From CAWGYT01 sp963826795 (GTDB taxonomy: Bacteria; Planctomycetota; Planctomycetia; Pirellulales; Pirellulaceae), in assembly GCA_963826795.1 (NCBI GenBank), contig CAWGYT010000023.1, positions 1-64,000 of the forward strand: a stretch of DNA of 64,000 nt, read 5' to 3'. Made by a program: the position numbers and the translations under genes. This document shows positions 29,818-39,654 of this stretch, piece by piece. A model generated the notes under the pieces. It had not been told where the DNA came from. It worked only from the letters and a program-made list of their open reading frames with translations, and searched no databases. Position 1 is the first letter of the stretch. Every line of letters begins with the position of its first letter.

Positions 29818-31233
29818 TTAACTGCGGCGACGCAGGCCGAGCAAGCTCAGGCCAGCCAGGCAGAGCAGCGTCAGGCTGCCGGGTTCGGGCACGGCGCTCA
29901 CTGCACCTCGCGGTCCCAGTTCGTAACCGCCGGCCTGGAAAGCTGACACGAAGTCTCCGCTGTCGAACTCGGTGTCACCATTCCAGTCACCCGAAGCCCA
30001 GCCGGAATTCCCCGCGACCCCGTCTTCGTACTCGCCTTGCTGGAAGACGGCGACGAAGTCACCGGAGTCGAACGTGCCACTCAGATCCGAGTCACCGTAG
30101 TAGGTGCTCGCCAGATCCTCGACCCACACGTCGCGATCGTCGTTATTCACCAAACCGTCGTTGTTCAGGTCGAACGCGGGCGGATTCATGCCACCGGCAA
30201 CTTCGGCTGAAAGCAGATCGATATCAGCAGCATTTAGCTCGCCGTTGCCATCAAAGTCACCAGGAACGGACGGGGACACTTCCCCGGGGTAGTCCATGTC
30301 AGCGACTGAAAGTGACACTTCGCCTTGAACCTTGAAGTCATCGATAAGCCCGATGAACCCGTTCGTTCCATCGTCGCGGGCGCCAATCGTAATTTGATTG
30401 GCAAAGCTTCCAAAAAAGTTGGGGGGATCCGGGGCGATGTTACCGGCGACGAGTTCACCGTTCAGGTAAACTTCGGCCCCATTCCCGCCTCGGTAAATTC
30501 CAAGATGTGTCCATTCGTTAAACGCGACGGGAAATTCCCCTTCGTCACACGAGTAGGGGCCAACCGAACCGTCCACCTGCGAGCAATTTAGGATGCCGAC
30601 TGAACCTAGATTTTCAAACTGCCAAAAACCATCCTCTGTGATGTTCACCGATCCCTGCTCGCCCCCAGCCTGCCATACGGTTTGTTTCTCACCGTTGTTA
30701 AGTTGGGGATAGACCCAGGCCTGTGTCATCAAGTTGAAACTCTCAGAGACATTGTCAGTTACCTCTCCTTCATTCTCAAAAGCGGTTGGATTCACGTAGA
30801 CGCCTCGAGACCCCGCTGCAGTTAAAAAGTCATCGTAACGCGTCTCACCGTCGAATTGTATTGCCAACTTACTCCCAAATGCAGGACTATCCAATTCCGA
30901 GCCATTGGAAACATCGACGTACAGTCCTTGGCCTTCGGTCAACTCAAGCGATGGGGCAACAAGTGCGACCTCCTCCACAACATCCGCAAGGATTCCATCA
31001 GGCAACGGTCGTGTTTCAACCCCTGAGACTTCAATCCAGATGTGACTTCCCCAGCCAAAAAAATCCTCCGTATTTACATGAAGCAGCGTGTCGGTGATGT
31101 CGACGAGCTCCGTTGCTTGCTGACCGGCGACACCTTCCTCAAAGTCGTAATGTCGCGTGGTGATCGTTGCACTCAGCTCCGAAACCAAACCAACAAAGGA
31201 CAACAAAACCAATAGCATCGCAAAGCGTTTCAT
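29818..31233 (-). CDS. Exported LamG/concanavalin-like protein with dockerin pair and PEP-CTERM tail
   Basis: A 471-residue intact protein. ATG 31233 follows TTGGGGATGTGATT and opens a signal peptide (MKRFAMLLVLLSFVGLV). Residues ~130-330 have the pattern of a LamG/concanavalin-like sandwich (MTQAWVYPQLNNGEKQTVW; FNEWTHLGIYRGGNGAEVYL; IGLIDDFKVQGEV). Dockerin-like calcium motifs follow (GDFDGNGELNAADIDLL; DLNNDGLVNNDDRDVW). A shared cassette comes next (GDSDLSGTFDSGDFVAVFQ; GDWNGDTEFDSGDFVSAFQ), then VPEPGS, a hydrophobic helix and RRRS. It is predicted to be secreted, carbohydrate-binding and exosortase-processed. An upstream in-frame start at 31260 lacks a ribosome site. A terminator lies at 29720-29759. 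Confidence 0.9.
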   Translation of the reverse strand: MKRFAMLLVLLSFVGLVSELSATITTRHYDFEEGVAGQQATELVDITDTLLHVNTEDFFGWGSHIWIEVSGVETRPLPDGILADVVEEVALVAPSLELTEGQGLYVDVSNGSELDSPAFGSKLAIQFDGETRYDDFLTAAGSRGVYVNPTAFENEGEVTDNVSESFNLMTQAWVYPQLNNGEKQTVWQAGGEQGSVNITEDGFWQFENLGSVGILNCSQVDGSVGPYSCDEGEFPVAFNEWTHLGIYRGGNGAEVYLNGELVAGNIAPDPPNFFGSFANQITIGARDDGTNGFIGLIDDFKVQGEVSLSVADMDYPGEVSPSVPGDFDGNGELNAADIDLLSAEVAGGMNPPAFDLNNDGLVNNDDRDVWVEDLASTYYGDSDLSGTFDSGDFVAVFQQGEYEDGVAGNSGWASGDWNGDTEFDSGDFVSAFQAGGYELGPRGAVSAVPEPGSLTLLCLAGLSLLGLRRRS

Positions 31234-31408
31234 AATCACATCCCCAAGAAAAAATCTCAAATCGGTCCAATCTCAAATGGCGTTTAAGGGAGATCACGAT
31301 CCTCCGCCGGCAAATGCTGGCCGTCAGCAGAAGAACGTGACAACCACATCATCACTGTGACGCCGACGCACGTCAACGGGATGTGCAGAAACAGACACGC
31401 CACGCTAG

Positions 31409-31659
31409 AAGAACAGGCATGTAATCCTTAACGAGTTCGTCACCGAGGTCACCAAGCTCTGGCTCCACCAGCTGCGACGTCGCAGTCAGAAGAGCCGCGC
31501 GGCATGGCCTTGGGAGCGAATAAAACGACTTGTTGGTCGCTACCTGCCGCTACGAAAGATCGCTTTCGCGCCCGACTGACAGCGGAGGAGCCGTACGAAG
31601 TAGTTGTTCGCGTAAGGATCGGTGCGGGCGGCGACTGCTGACAGCCGCTCCTACCGCAT
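31409..31659 (+). pseudogene. 3' remnant of a group II intron (maturase C-terminus plus RNA 3' part)
   Basis: In frame, after a TAG at 31406, about 50 codons read NEFVTEVTKLWLHQLRRRSQK, then a WERIKRLVGRYLP stretch ending in TGA at 31577. This resembles the C-terminal end of group II intron reverse transcriptase/maturases. Directly downstream, GAGCCGTACG...CGTAAGGATCGGTGCGGG and a GGCGACTG/CAGCCGC hairpin resemble the 3' RNA region that follows the maturase in such introns. The catalytic reverse transcriptase domain and the 5' RNA are missing, so it is inactive. Confidence 0.6.
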
Positions 31660-31722
31660 CCTTTGTGGAACCGCCCTTTTGTAGGTCCATTGCTGTTTAG
31701 ATTCTTTGACACGTGCGATGCA

Positions 31723-31793
31723 GGGGTCAGACTGGGCTCTTGGTTTACAGGAGTGTCAGACGCGGTTGAAAAACCAAAAACCAGACCTGACCC
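31723..31793. repeat. GGGGTCAG hairpin repeat
   Basis: GGGGTCAGACTGGG and TTGGTTTA pair with AAACCAAAAACC and AGACCTGACCC, making a long imperfect stem. Just after it, CTGACCCGAATGGCACTG is repeated twice head to tail, and its reverse complement recurs at about 32292-32310, so a larger unit may span to 32378. Confidence 0.65.
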
Positions 31794-31799
31794 GAATGG

Positions 31800-32300
31800 C
31801 ACTGCTGACCCGAATGGCACTGCGCATCTGAGTTTCACGAACGCGCTGCAAGTTGTAACTGCGGGATATCTGGCGGCAAATCTGTTGGACAAGACAACGC
31901 ACTTGGAACTATCGAGCGTTGAATTAAACAGTATTGCCAGACAAGCAGTGGGAAAACGTCCCGGTCGCGTGGAACCCCGCGCCGTCAAGCGGAGGCCAAA
32001 ACCGCTCCGGCTCTTAACAATGACACGCCATGCTGCTCGAGCGTTGTTGCACCAAGGTGTCGATCTCTATAAGAAGCAGAAGCAACTCAACACTCCACAC
32101 ACCCGAAACTCGCTCCTCACCCGCGACCCACGAAGAAGCGATCGACGCAAGCTGAAGATGAGTCAGCGCGCGTGTGGTCGCGATATACTCACAGCCGCAA
32201 AACGATTTCCACGCAATGGTGCAGAGTTGCCGTGCCACTTCGTTGTCACTATACCGGACCGCCATCTTGTCGTAAATTCTTGCGCCAAAACCGGTAGTGC
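31800..32300. other. Stretch between two hairpin repeats, no recognised gene
   Basis: The longest open frames (both strands) show no known motif. The segment is enclosed by inverted copies of GACCCGAATGGCACT, so it may be cargo or spacer of one mobile unit. A decayed gene is possible. Confidence 0.4.
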
Positions 32301-32305
32301 CATTC

Positions 32306-32378
32306 GGGTCAGGCCTCGTTTTTCGTCTACTGGAGCATTAATCGCCGTGCCTGAAAACGAAAAACGAGACCCGACCCC
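32306..32378. repeat. GGGGTCAG-type hairpin repeat
   Basis: GGGTCAGGCCTCGTTTTTCG pairs with CGAAAAACGAG and ACCCGACCCC around a ~30-nt loop. It is in the same family as 31723-31793 and 45762-45859. Confidence 0.7.
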
Positions 32379-32540
32379 GCGAAGCCTCTCCAACACACCA
32401 AGTCACGCTGTGCGTGACGCAATGTGGTCGCCATTTTGCACTCGGTCTGTCTTCCGATTATCGTCGGTTCATATTCGAAATGTGCCCCCTCGCCGCGTTT
32501 CCTGGCTTGTTTACGCTGAATGCGGCATACGGAGCATGCC

Positions 32541-33668
32541 CTACTTGGCTGATGTCGGTCGCTGGGCCGCTGCATCTTCCAGTTTGTTCCGCCGCACTCG
32601 TTGGGACCGCAGCAGATGTGCCAGGACAGGTACGTAGAGAACAACGAGCATGCCTCCCATCCAAAGCGCCTTACCCCACCCGTCCTCGACTGCCGTCCAG
32701 ATGATGATCCCGGACGTGGCGATCGCGAACACGAATGCCACCGTTTTGAGCTGTCGATAAGTGGTCTGCAGTTCACGCAGTCGCCTGTCCAGATGCTGAC
32801 GATCGGTAGGTACACGATCGGCGATCGCAAGATGAATACGATCCTCGGGCACAGTTCGATGGAGAAACTCGTTGATCTGATCGGCGGTGGCACCGCTCCA
32901 AGCGGCCGATGTACTACCTTGTTGGGATACCAGTCTCAATTCCACTTCGTTATCCGGCAGGACGATCGCCAGGCGTACAAAGTCGCGTCGCAAGGGATCC
33001 ATGCGAGTGAGGTAGACGCCCAGCACATCCGGCCACGCGTAGTCTTGGACTTGGCTGCCTCGGGCAAGCTGAATCGCGTGGTGGTCAAGTGTCAGCGTTC
33101 GCCGCAGTCCGTATTTGATAGTTAGCTTGCCTGATAGAACCGGCGGCGGAGGCAGTCGGTAGTGCGCGTTCACTGCGTCGATTACCTCATCGATGTCGTG
33201 ATCGGTCAGGTAACCCAGACGCAGTTTGCGTCTTCCCCAGGGCCGCGTGGGATCGTACAGCGTGATCGGATGCAGCTTGCCGATCCGGCCACTTGCCAGG
33301 TCCTCCCACGACCACCGATCCCACCGTAGCAGGACGCGCCGCGACAGGCCACGATCATCTCGTCGGACCCGCCATCGTAGTGGCACCAGGGCCGCGAAAC
33401 CGAGTGCGCAGAACATGCCGCAAGTCAGTGCGACGTCCCACACACCTCGCTGCTGGACCACACGGGCAACCCACGCGAAGATCCCGGTCAGCGGCACGAG
33501 GGCTACGATGGTGTACCAGCAGCACCTGCGTAGTTCGGGTGCGATACGATAGTCCACGTACGACGGCATTGGGGCTGCCTGGTTGACATCTTGGTCGACG
33601 ATCGGACTCGCTTGATGGTCGCGAGTTCGCATGGGACGGTAGGTGGCGATGCGGTTGCGGCGGATCAT
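32541..33668 (-). CDS. Membrane protein of unknown function
   Basis: A 375-residue intact open frame with two N-terminal membrane helices (WYTIVALVPLTGIFAWVARVV; VALTCGMFCALGFAALVPL). A ~200-residue soluble part with PH-like features follows (ITLYDPTRPWGRRKLRLGYL; LDHHAIQLARGSQVQDYAW), then two C-terminal helices (TVAFVFAIATSGIIIWTAV; WMGGMLVVLYVPVLAHLL). ATG 33668 is taken; later ATGs at 33632 and 33569 are possible and none has a strong ribosome site. The family is not recognised. Its steady frame and composition argue for a real gene in an otherwise decayed zone. Confidence 0.65.
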   Translation of the reverse strand: MIRRNRIATYRPMRTRDHQASPIVDQDVNQAAPMPSYVDYRIAPELRRCCWYTIVALVPLTGIFAWVARVVQQRGVWDVALTCGMFCALGFAALVPLRWRVRRDDRGLSRRVLLRWDRWSWEDLASGRIGKLHPITLYDPTRPWGRRKLRLGYLTDHDIDEVIDAVNAHYRLPPPPVLSGKLTIKYGLRRTLTLDHHAIQLARGSQVQDYAWPDVLGVYLTRMDPLRRDFVRLAIVLPDNEVELRLVSQQGSTSAAWSGATADQINEFLHRTVPEDRIHLAIADRVPTDRQHLDRRLRELQTTYRQLKTVAFVFAIATSGIIIWTAVEDGWGKALWMGGMLVVLYVPVLAHLLRSQRVRRNKLEDAAAQRPTSAK

Positions 33669-33699
33669 CCCAGCGAGCCCACGGTCCCCCTGGCATTGG

Positions 33700-33892
33700 C
33701 TATTTTTTCTCAACCGCCGGCATGGTGGGAAAACGTGATGACCAGCGATTCACGTACTCCGTCGGATTGACCAGCGACTTGAGTCGCATGAAGGGGACAT
33801 CTTTGCCATCAAGCTTACCCATTTTTCCGCCTTTGGTCACGGCCCTGGGGATCACGCTGCCGGTGTAAATCTCCAGGTGGAGCATCGTGATG
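33700..33892 (-). pseudogene. Gene tail remnant behind an AGACGGTCTACA element
   Basis: On the minus strand, immediately after the reiterated element end, an open tail reads MLHLEIYTGSVIPRAVTKGG, then LKSLVNPTEYVNRW and ends EKK at 33700. No start or family is recognised. As with 29229-29494, only the 3' part of a gene survives downstream of the element's GTAGACCGTCT end. Confidence 0.45.
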
Positions 33893-34110
33893 GAGACACG
33901 AATCGAGACGACGCGAGACACGAATCGAGACACGAATCGAGACGGTCTACACTCCCGGCCACGATTTCGGTGGGGGGGGTGAAGATAGGCATGGGGTCCC
34001 ATCGTGTTCGGAGTGAACCAAGACGTGGTGAGCTCGTTCGAGCGCCGGAATGTAGACCGTCTAGGACAGATCGTCTAGGACAGATCGTCTAGGACAGATT
34101 AGGACAGATA
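33893..34110 (-). mobile_element. AGACGGTCTACA element, copy 3 (inverted), with reiterated ends
   Basis: The core is 33949-34063, in reverse orientation to copies 1 and 2 and with the same interior (CCGAACACGATGGGAC; CTATCTTCACCCCCCC read on the minus strand). One flank has three to four CACGAATCGAGA units (33893-33959). The other has three GTCTAGGACAGATC units (34055-34098). It lies head to head with copy 4. Confidence 0.7.
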
Positions 34111-34112
34111 AA

Positions 34113-34258
34113 CCAAGACGGTCTACATTCCAACTCCGGTCCGCGCCCGTCACGCCTCTGTCCACCCTTCGCGCCAAACTCACGCGGGACACGATGGGAC
34201 TGCGTTCCCATTTCCACCACCCGTCGTCGCCAGCGGAAACTGTAGACCGTCCGGGTTT
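34113..34258 (+). mobile_element. AGACGGTCTACA element, copy 4
   Basis: Runs from CCAAGACGGTCTACATTCC to GGAAACTGTAGACCGTCCGG. The interior (GTCCGCGCCCGTCACGCC; CACGCGGGACACGATGGGAC) is close to copy 5 and shares CACGATGGGAC with copies 1-3, so there are two sub-families. It interrupts the 3' end of the transposase orfA that follows. Confidence 0.7.
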
Positions 34259-34261
34259 GTT

Positions 34262-34543
34262 TGGGTTTGTTGCTTCTTGCACGCCTGGATCCTGCGCCTT
34301 GGACTTGCGGCCACGCTTCTTCGGCTCGAGCGCCGACAACGCCCCCTCGTCTCGCTGCCGACGCCAGGTCGTCAGATGCGACGAGTACAGTCCATCCCGG
34401 CGAAGCAGTTCACCCAACGCGCCCACTTCCTGGCAACGCTCGGCCTCGGCCAAGATCCGCAGCTTGTAGGCGGCCGTAAATCGGCGACGAATGGCCTTCG
34501 CGGGAACCTCTGGGTTCGGATTCGTATCTTTCGCGTTCGACAT
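34262..34543 (-). pseudogene. Truncated IS3-type transposase orfA (helix-turn-helix subunit)
   Basis: ATG 34543 follows a strong GAGGAGGTAATCG site. The ~85 preserved residues contain RRRFTAAYKLRILAEAERC, ELLRREGLYSS-like LLRRDGLYSSHLTTWRRQ and KKRGRKSK, the typical orfA DNA-binding unit. The sequence then runs into element copy 4, so the orfA C-terminus and orfB are missing. Upstream, 34560-34610 probably holds the IS left end (GTAGTTGTCTCAATCATTTT). Confidence 0.75.
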
Positions 34544-34609
34544 CGATTACCTCCTCGCCCTCTACAGTAATTAATGAGGAGGTAGTTGTCTCAATCATTT
34601 TGGCACAGA

Positions 34610-35141
34610 GGGCTTGACCCCTCTACTCGGTCAAGTGATTACATTCAGCTTTACTCGGGGGATGTCGCAACACTTACTGAGTCGCTGGAGCACATCCAAA
34701 AAGCGGCAACGCTAATCTCGGGGGCGTTAACAGCTGAGCGAGCTCTCGCACAGTCGAACGTCTTGCGGCCCCGTTTTCTGCACGCCAGCTGGGGCCGCTT
34801 CTTATTCGAAAAGCGAATGCGTAGTCAGTTAATTCTCCGGCTGTCATTTGCGGATCAGCTGCTCGCACCGAGAATGGGCCCAATCAGAGCTCGTCGGAGG
34901 GGCGAGCAGCTGAGCCGCGAATGAGTGGGGATGGTGGGGGAGGCTCCGGGCCGCCGAAGAAGAGTGGCACAAAAAAAATCAGCCCTACGTCCTTGCTGGG
35001 CCATTCACCGGAAGGAAGGAAGCGAGCCACATTCTAACAATCGCGTTCGTGGTTGTTCCAGGGCAATTTTCGAACCCTTCTCAAGCGCCGTCCGTATCGG
35101 GATCCCAACGGAAATTGGGACCAACGGAACGGAGAACACCG
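34610..35141. other. Intergenic stretch upstream of the subtilase gene
   Basis: A plus-strand open frame (34586-34924) begins inside the IS end with TTG and shows no known domain, so it is not called. The remainder is unremarkable until AACGGAGAACACCG, the ribosome binding site at 35130-35141. Confidence 0.45.
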
Positions 35142-36932
35142 ATGCATCGAGCCCTTGGAATTGAATCACTTGAGCTTCGTGAGCTGCTATCAGCTGACGC
35201 GTTGGGCTGCGCCTGCGGAGCAGATCTTGAAAACGGCTGGCTGATTGAAGTAAGTGACCCAAGCGTTGATTTGACCGACACGTTCGTTTCGCTCGAGCCG
35301 GTTGCCCCCGGATGGGTTCGAGGAGTTACGCGATGCGACTTGCAAGCGGCGGCAGCGGATGAGCTTTTTGCGTCCCTTCCCGCAGTGACGGACGTTGAAC
35401 GCGATACGGAAATCAAGATTACTTCGCTTACCGTCAACGACCCGCGTGGTCCTGAACTTTATGGGCTCACACAACTCGAAGCCCAAAGAGCCTGGGACAA
35501 CGGAGCTCAAGGTCAGTGGGGTACGGTGGTCGCCGTACTCGACACTGGAGTCGACATCAATCATCCCGACTTAGCTCCAAACATTTGGATGAATCCCCGT
35601 GAAACCGCAAACGGAATAGACGACGACGGAAATGGATTCATTGATGACATAAGCGGCTGGGATTTCTCGGACAACGACTCATCGCCGCTTGACCCAAACG
35701 GCCACGGGACGCATGTGGCAGGCACCATCGGAGCGGTCGCCGACAACGGCCTTGGTGTGGTTGGTGTTGCTCCGCACACAAAACTTTTACCGGTTCGGTT
35801 TCTGGATGCTGGCGGAACAGGTTCACTGTTTGATGCGGTTCGGGCGATTTCGTATGTGACGGGCCTTAAACGGTCCGGCGTGAATGTTGTGGCCATCAAC
35901 GCCTCCTGGGGGAGTACAGATTCAAGGGTACTCGACGCGGTGGTACGTGAGGCAGCAGCGGCAGGAATTCTTTTTGTGGCGGCCGCTGGAAATGCGGCGT
36001 CCAATAACGACGTGACGCCCGTTTCACCGGCCAACATCGAGGCTGCGAATGTTATTTCGGTGGCAGCAACGGACGCCGCGGGGAATCTAGCGACGTTTTC
36101 CAACTACGGGCCGCAAACCGTTGATGTCGCAGCTCCTGGCGTTGGCATTCTGAGCACAATCCCAGGCGGCGGTTACGGATCTCTTTCAGGCACCTCGATG
36201 GCGGCTCCCCATGTATCCGGCGTTGTCGCAGTCATTGCCTCCAAACATCCAGAATGGTCGGCAACCGAGATTCGTGATGCGATCTTCTCAAGTGGTGACC
36301 CGCTTACAACGCTTTCGGGCCGCATTGCATCGGGAAGGCGTGTCAACGCGGCTCGAGCGGTTGTTGGCGAGCCTGCTCCACCGACGCCACTTCCGCCAGG
36401 TCCACCACCACCGCCCCCGCCAGTGTTTCTTGATGGCGGGACACTTCGAATCACAACCGCTGGAGGAAACGATTCGGTTACGATTGGCCAAGAAGGAAGA
36501 GAAGCTTATGTGGTAACGGCCAACGGAGTTGAGCATCGCTTTCGCTGGTCTGAGATACTTCGAGTGGCCGCGTTTCTTGGAGCTGGGGACGATTACTTTT
36601 CAAACGACAGTGACCTACCGAGCGAGGTGCACGGCGAAGATGGAAACGACACGCTGATTGGTGGCAAAGCCGCTGACAGGCTGTTTGGCGAAGCGGGAGC
36701 GGATCTTCTTTTGGGCCGGGAAGGGTTTGATGTGCTTCGGGGTGGTAAAGGCGATGATGAGCTTCGCGGCGGCAGCGGCGGTGACAGGCTCTTGGGCGGA
36801 GCGGGAAAGGATACGCTCATCGGTGGGCGAGGGGACGATACCCTCGATGGCGGCTCGGGCGTTGATCGGTTGTACGCCGATGCGGCGGATACGCTTCAGG
36901 ATGCGGGCGGTGACCGGGTGGTTTCGAGGTAG
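35142..36932 (+). CDS. Secreted subtilisin-like (S8) protease with LEPR-XLL-type N-terminus and RTX repeats
   Basis: A 596-residue intact protein. The start at ATG 35142 is set by GGAGA eight bases upstream and by MHRALGIESLELRELLSAD, an LExRxLL motif near the N-terminus. The peptidase S8 domain carries all catalytic residues: D134 in VVAVLDTGVD, H188 in NGHGTHVAG, the oxyanion N284 in AAAGNA and S352 in GTSMAAPHVSG. A calcium-type loop is visible (GIDDDGNGFIDD). A Pro-rich linker follows (PPTPLPPGPPPPPPP). RTX-like calcium nonapeptides (GEDGNDTLIGGKAADRLFG) then run to the C-terminus. It is expected to act outside the cell or on the surface. It uses the same N-terminal and RTX architecture as the giant protein at 14991-24075. 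Confidence 0.92.
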   Translation: MHRALGIESLELRELLSADALGCACGADLENGWLIEVSDPSVDLTDTFVSLEPVAPGWVRGVTRCDLQAAAADELFASLPAVTDVERDTEIKITSLTVNDPRGPELYGLTQLEAQRAWDNGAQGQWGTVVAVLDTGVDINHPDLAPNIWMNPRETANGIDDDGNGFIDDISGWDFSDNDSSPLDPNGHGTHVAGTIGAVADNGLGVVGVAPHTKLLPVRFLDAGGTGSLFDAVRAISYVTGLKRSGVNVVAINASWGSTDSRVLDAVVREAAAAGILFVAAAGNAASNNDVTPVSPANIEAANVISVAATDAAGNLATFSNYGPQTVDVAAPGVGILSTIPGGGYGSLSGTSMAAPHVSGVVAVIASKHPEWSATEIRDAIFSSGDPLTTLSGRIASGRRVNAARAVVGEPAPPTPLPPGPPPPPPPVFLDGGTLRITTAGGNDSVTIGQEGREAYVVTANGVEHRFRWSEILRVAAFLGAGDDYFSNDSDLPSEVHGEDGNDTLIGGKAADRLFGEAGADLLLGREGFDVLRGGKGDDELRGGSGGDRLLGGAGKDTLIGGRGDDTLDGGSGVDRLYADAADTLQDAGGDRVVSR

Positions 36933-37058
36933 GCCCTGGGGTTCGAGCAGTACCTGCGTCGGCGTTTCACGCCAACGCAGGTTGCGGCGCCCCACTTGCG
37001 TGCACGGACACGCCCACCTGTGCAGCCAATCCGGCAGCATGAGACTGCGGAAATTCCG

Positions 37059-39654
37059 CTACTCGGTCTCGGCCCCCACGACCACCGTCTGGTAGATCGG
37101 TGAGGGTGAGCCGGCCGTGACCGGGAACTTCGTCTCGCCCGATTCAAGGTAGTACTCGAAGTCGTCGTCCTGCGGGGGGATAACCGCCGAGTAAACGCGG
37201 CGCACCTTATGGTCCACGGGAACGTCCTGCCACGCGCGGCGGCCTAACGGTCGAACCTTCAAGCGCGGCGGTGCGTTGCCGGTCCCCAACGCGATCACGC
37301 TCAGCTCGAGCGGTTGGTTTTTGTTGATCTGCGTCTCAGTACCCAACACGCGGATGAGTGGCGCCCCGGTGTAATCGTCGGATGGATTGGCGGTCTTAGG
37401 CATCGGCTTGCCCAGCCCTCGCTCGAGCTGCTTGTCCCACTTGAGCACGACCAACTGGTGCCAGTTGAGAATCTCGAGGTTAATGATCTCGCCCAAGTCG
37501 CTGACGTTAGTCGCCTTCTCGAGATGCAGCTGCATCATCATTTCGAGAAGCCTCGCCATTTTCGTGCGAGTGGCCAGCGCCTTGGTATACTCATCCTCAC
37601 GCATGAAAGACTCGAACTGGTAGCGGGCGACACCAAACTCACCCATCAGTCGCATCACCTGGAACGTCTTGAGGAAGTAATCGAAACGCTCCAGGTTCCC
37701 CCTTCCCCTAATCTTCGGTCGAAGGGCATCGAGCTTCTGGACAAAGTCGTAATTCATTTTCGCTGACGCCCAGGACTCGTCCTCATTGGGGCGGATCGCA
37801 GCCGGCGCGGCGCCGGCGGTTTCGCTGTCCGTATCCCAGAAGTTGACGTTTGGCAGGCCGCCTTGCCGATTGCGTGGGGATTGGTCGACGTTAGCGAAGA
37901 TCTCTCCGGCTTCTGCTCCAACGTCCGAGCCGAACTGGGAGATCGCCCACCGCTGATAGTAGTCGCTCCACCATGTGGTCTTGTCTCTGGGCAGAGTGCG
38001 CTTCGGAGGCGCCGACGTCGTACCGTAGGCCCAGGTCAGGTCGCGCATCGCGCCGGCGTTGGGGCTGAGAATCCGGGTGCGCCAATGCTTGGCGATCAGG
38101 CCGTGGCCACCCTTTTCCAGTGCGGCGTAAACGTCGGACCAGATGCGACCAATGTCCAGCTGCGGCTGAGCGAGGCCCCAGTCTTCTTCGAACCATGTTG
38201 CCGGCCATTTCTTGCGTTGGCGGCTGAGGTCTTCGAACGACTCGGCCTCGTCCCAAAGCCCCAGCATCGGCGCCTCGTAGGGCAGGAGCTCGGGATCATC
38301 GAACTCGGCGGGGTTGTCAACGCTGCCGATCTTCCAGCCCGCCATCGCGATTTGGAATGGCTGGCCCAATTCCTTCAGCGCCGCGCGCTATGGAGATGTC
38401 CTTCTTGATCGCAACGATCTGGGCCGGGGTCATGTCGTACTGCTGCCACACCTCCCAGGTCCAAAGCCAGTAGTAGTCGAGGTCGTGAGTTCGCTGGATG
38501 CGAGTGAAGATTCCTTTGTAGATCTCCTTCACGACCTCGGGGTCTTTCGGATCGAGCCCTTTCTCTTTTAGGTGCCACTGCAGCCTCGGTGGGATGCCGC
38601 GAACCCAGTCGGCTTTGACCTCGGCGCCCTTCTTTTCGACGCCCATCGGCAGCTCGGTGCCGACGGCGGTCTTTACGCCCAGCCGCTTGGCGTGGGCAAA
38701 GGCATGCTTGAGCATTTCGCCGGTCTTGTTGAACGCTTCGTTGTATCCTTCCAGGTCAGTGTAGATTTGCTCACCCATCACGTCCGGGCCGTAGTCGTTT
38801 CGATCGAAGATATGTCGAGCTGGAGAGCTGAACCGATCAGTGTCGAGCGTCGCGTAGCCCCAGATCCGGTCGGGGCGTTTCGTGTGGGCAAAGTAGGCGG
38901 GATACGACCACTTAACCTTGCCGTCGGGGTTCACGTCTTCTGGCAGGCCGATCCAGACCGTTAGCTCCGGCCCCGTGGGGCCGAATTCTCTCACACGTTC
39001 TTCGTAGGCCGAGTAACGAGGATAGGTTTTGAGGCCGATGAAGTTCATTCCCAGCTTCGGCAGCTGCGAGATCACCGATTTGTAGTCGCGTGTGTTCCAG
39101 AGGTCGGGACCCTGGAAGAAATCGTGGAAGGGAAGAATGCCGCGCGTCTCAAAAAGTGGTCTTCCAACCTCGTCGAAGCCGGACAAGGAGAGCTCGACTT
39201 GGGCATCGGGAATCGCATCGCCTGCGAGGTCGAAGCCGATGCCGATCCTCTCGGCGTACCGGTAAGCGGCCATCAGCGTGGAGTCTGCATCGGCACCCGA
39301 AACGACCAGGGTGTTGCGGCCATCCACGGCCACGGACTTAAGGAGCGTTTGCCCCTCGGTGGCTTCGTACCCGATCGCGTGCTGCAACGGCGCCAGCAGC
39401 GGGCTGCCGTTTGCTGCAACGACGATCAAGTCGCCGGAAGCGGGCAGCGACGCGACGGGGTTTAAACGCAGCAACTGGCCGCTGCGCAGGTACACGTATC
39501 GCCGTACTTCTTTGGCGGCCAGCAGCTCGTTGAGAGTGCCGTTCAACGGATAGACGATCGTGGAATTGGCCGATGAGACCGTCTCAGCGTGGGCGCTGAC
39601 AAACGACGAGGCCAAGAACACAAACGCCAACAATCGTGTGAGTATATGCTTCAT
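37059..39654 (-). CDS. Secreted GH67-like (alpha-glucuronidase-like) glycoside hydrolase, one frame break
   Basis: ATG 39654 follows CGGAAGCACC and opens a signal peptide ending SAHAE. The N-terminal ~150 residues match the alpha/beta domain that precedes GH67 and related barrels (AAKEVRRYVYLRSGQLL; DLIVVAANGSPLL; NTLVVSGADADSTLMAAYRY). A barrel-like part follows (ETRGILPFHDFFQGPDLWN; LGMNFIGLKTYPRYSAYEE; DYYWLWTWEVWQQYD). The frame breaks near 38385, then continues (MAGWKIGSVDNPAEFDDP; WEVWQ-side helices; RVYSAVIPPQDDDFEYYLE) to 37059. Intact length would be ~865 residues. The catalytic acids are not assigned. A carbohydrate-active role is inferred from the N-domain. It stands alone, convergent with the subtilase. 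Confidence 0.6.

Noticed and set aside
34586..34924. 112-codon open frame before the subtilase
   Set aside because: It begins with TTG inside an IS end, shows no ribosome site and matches no known pattern.
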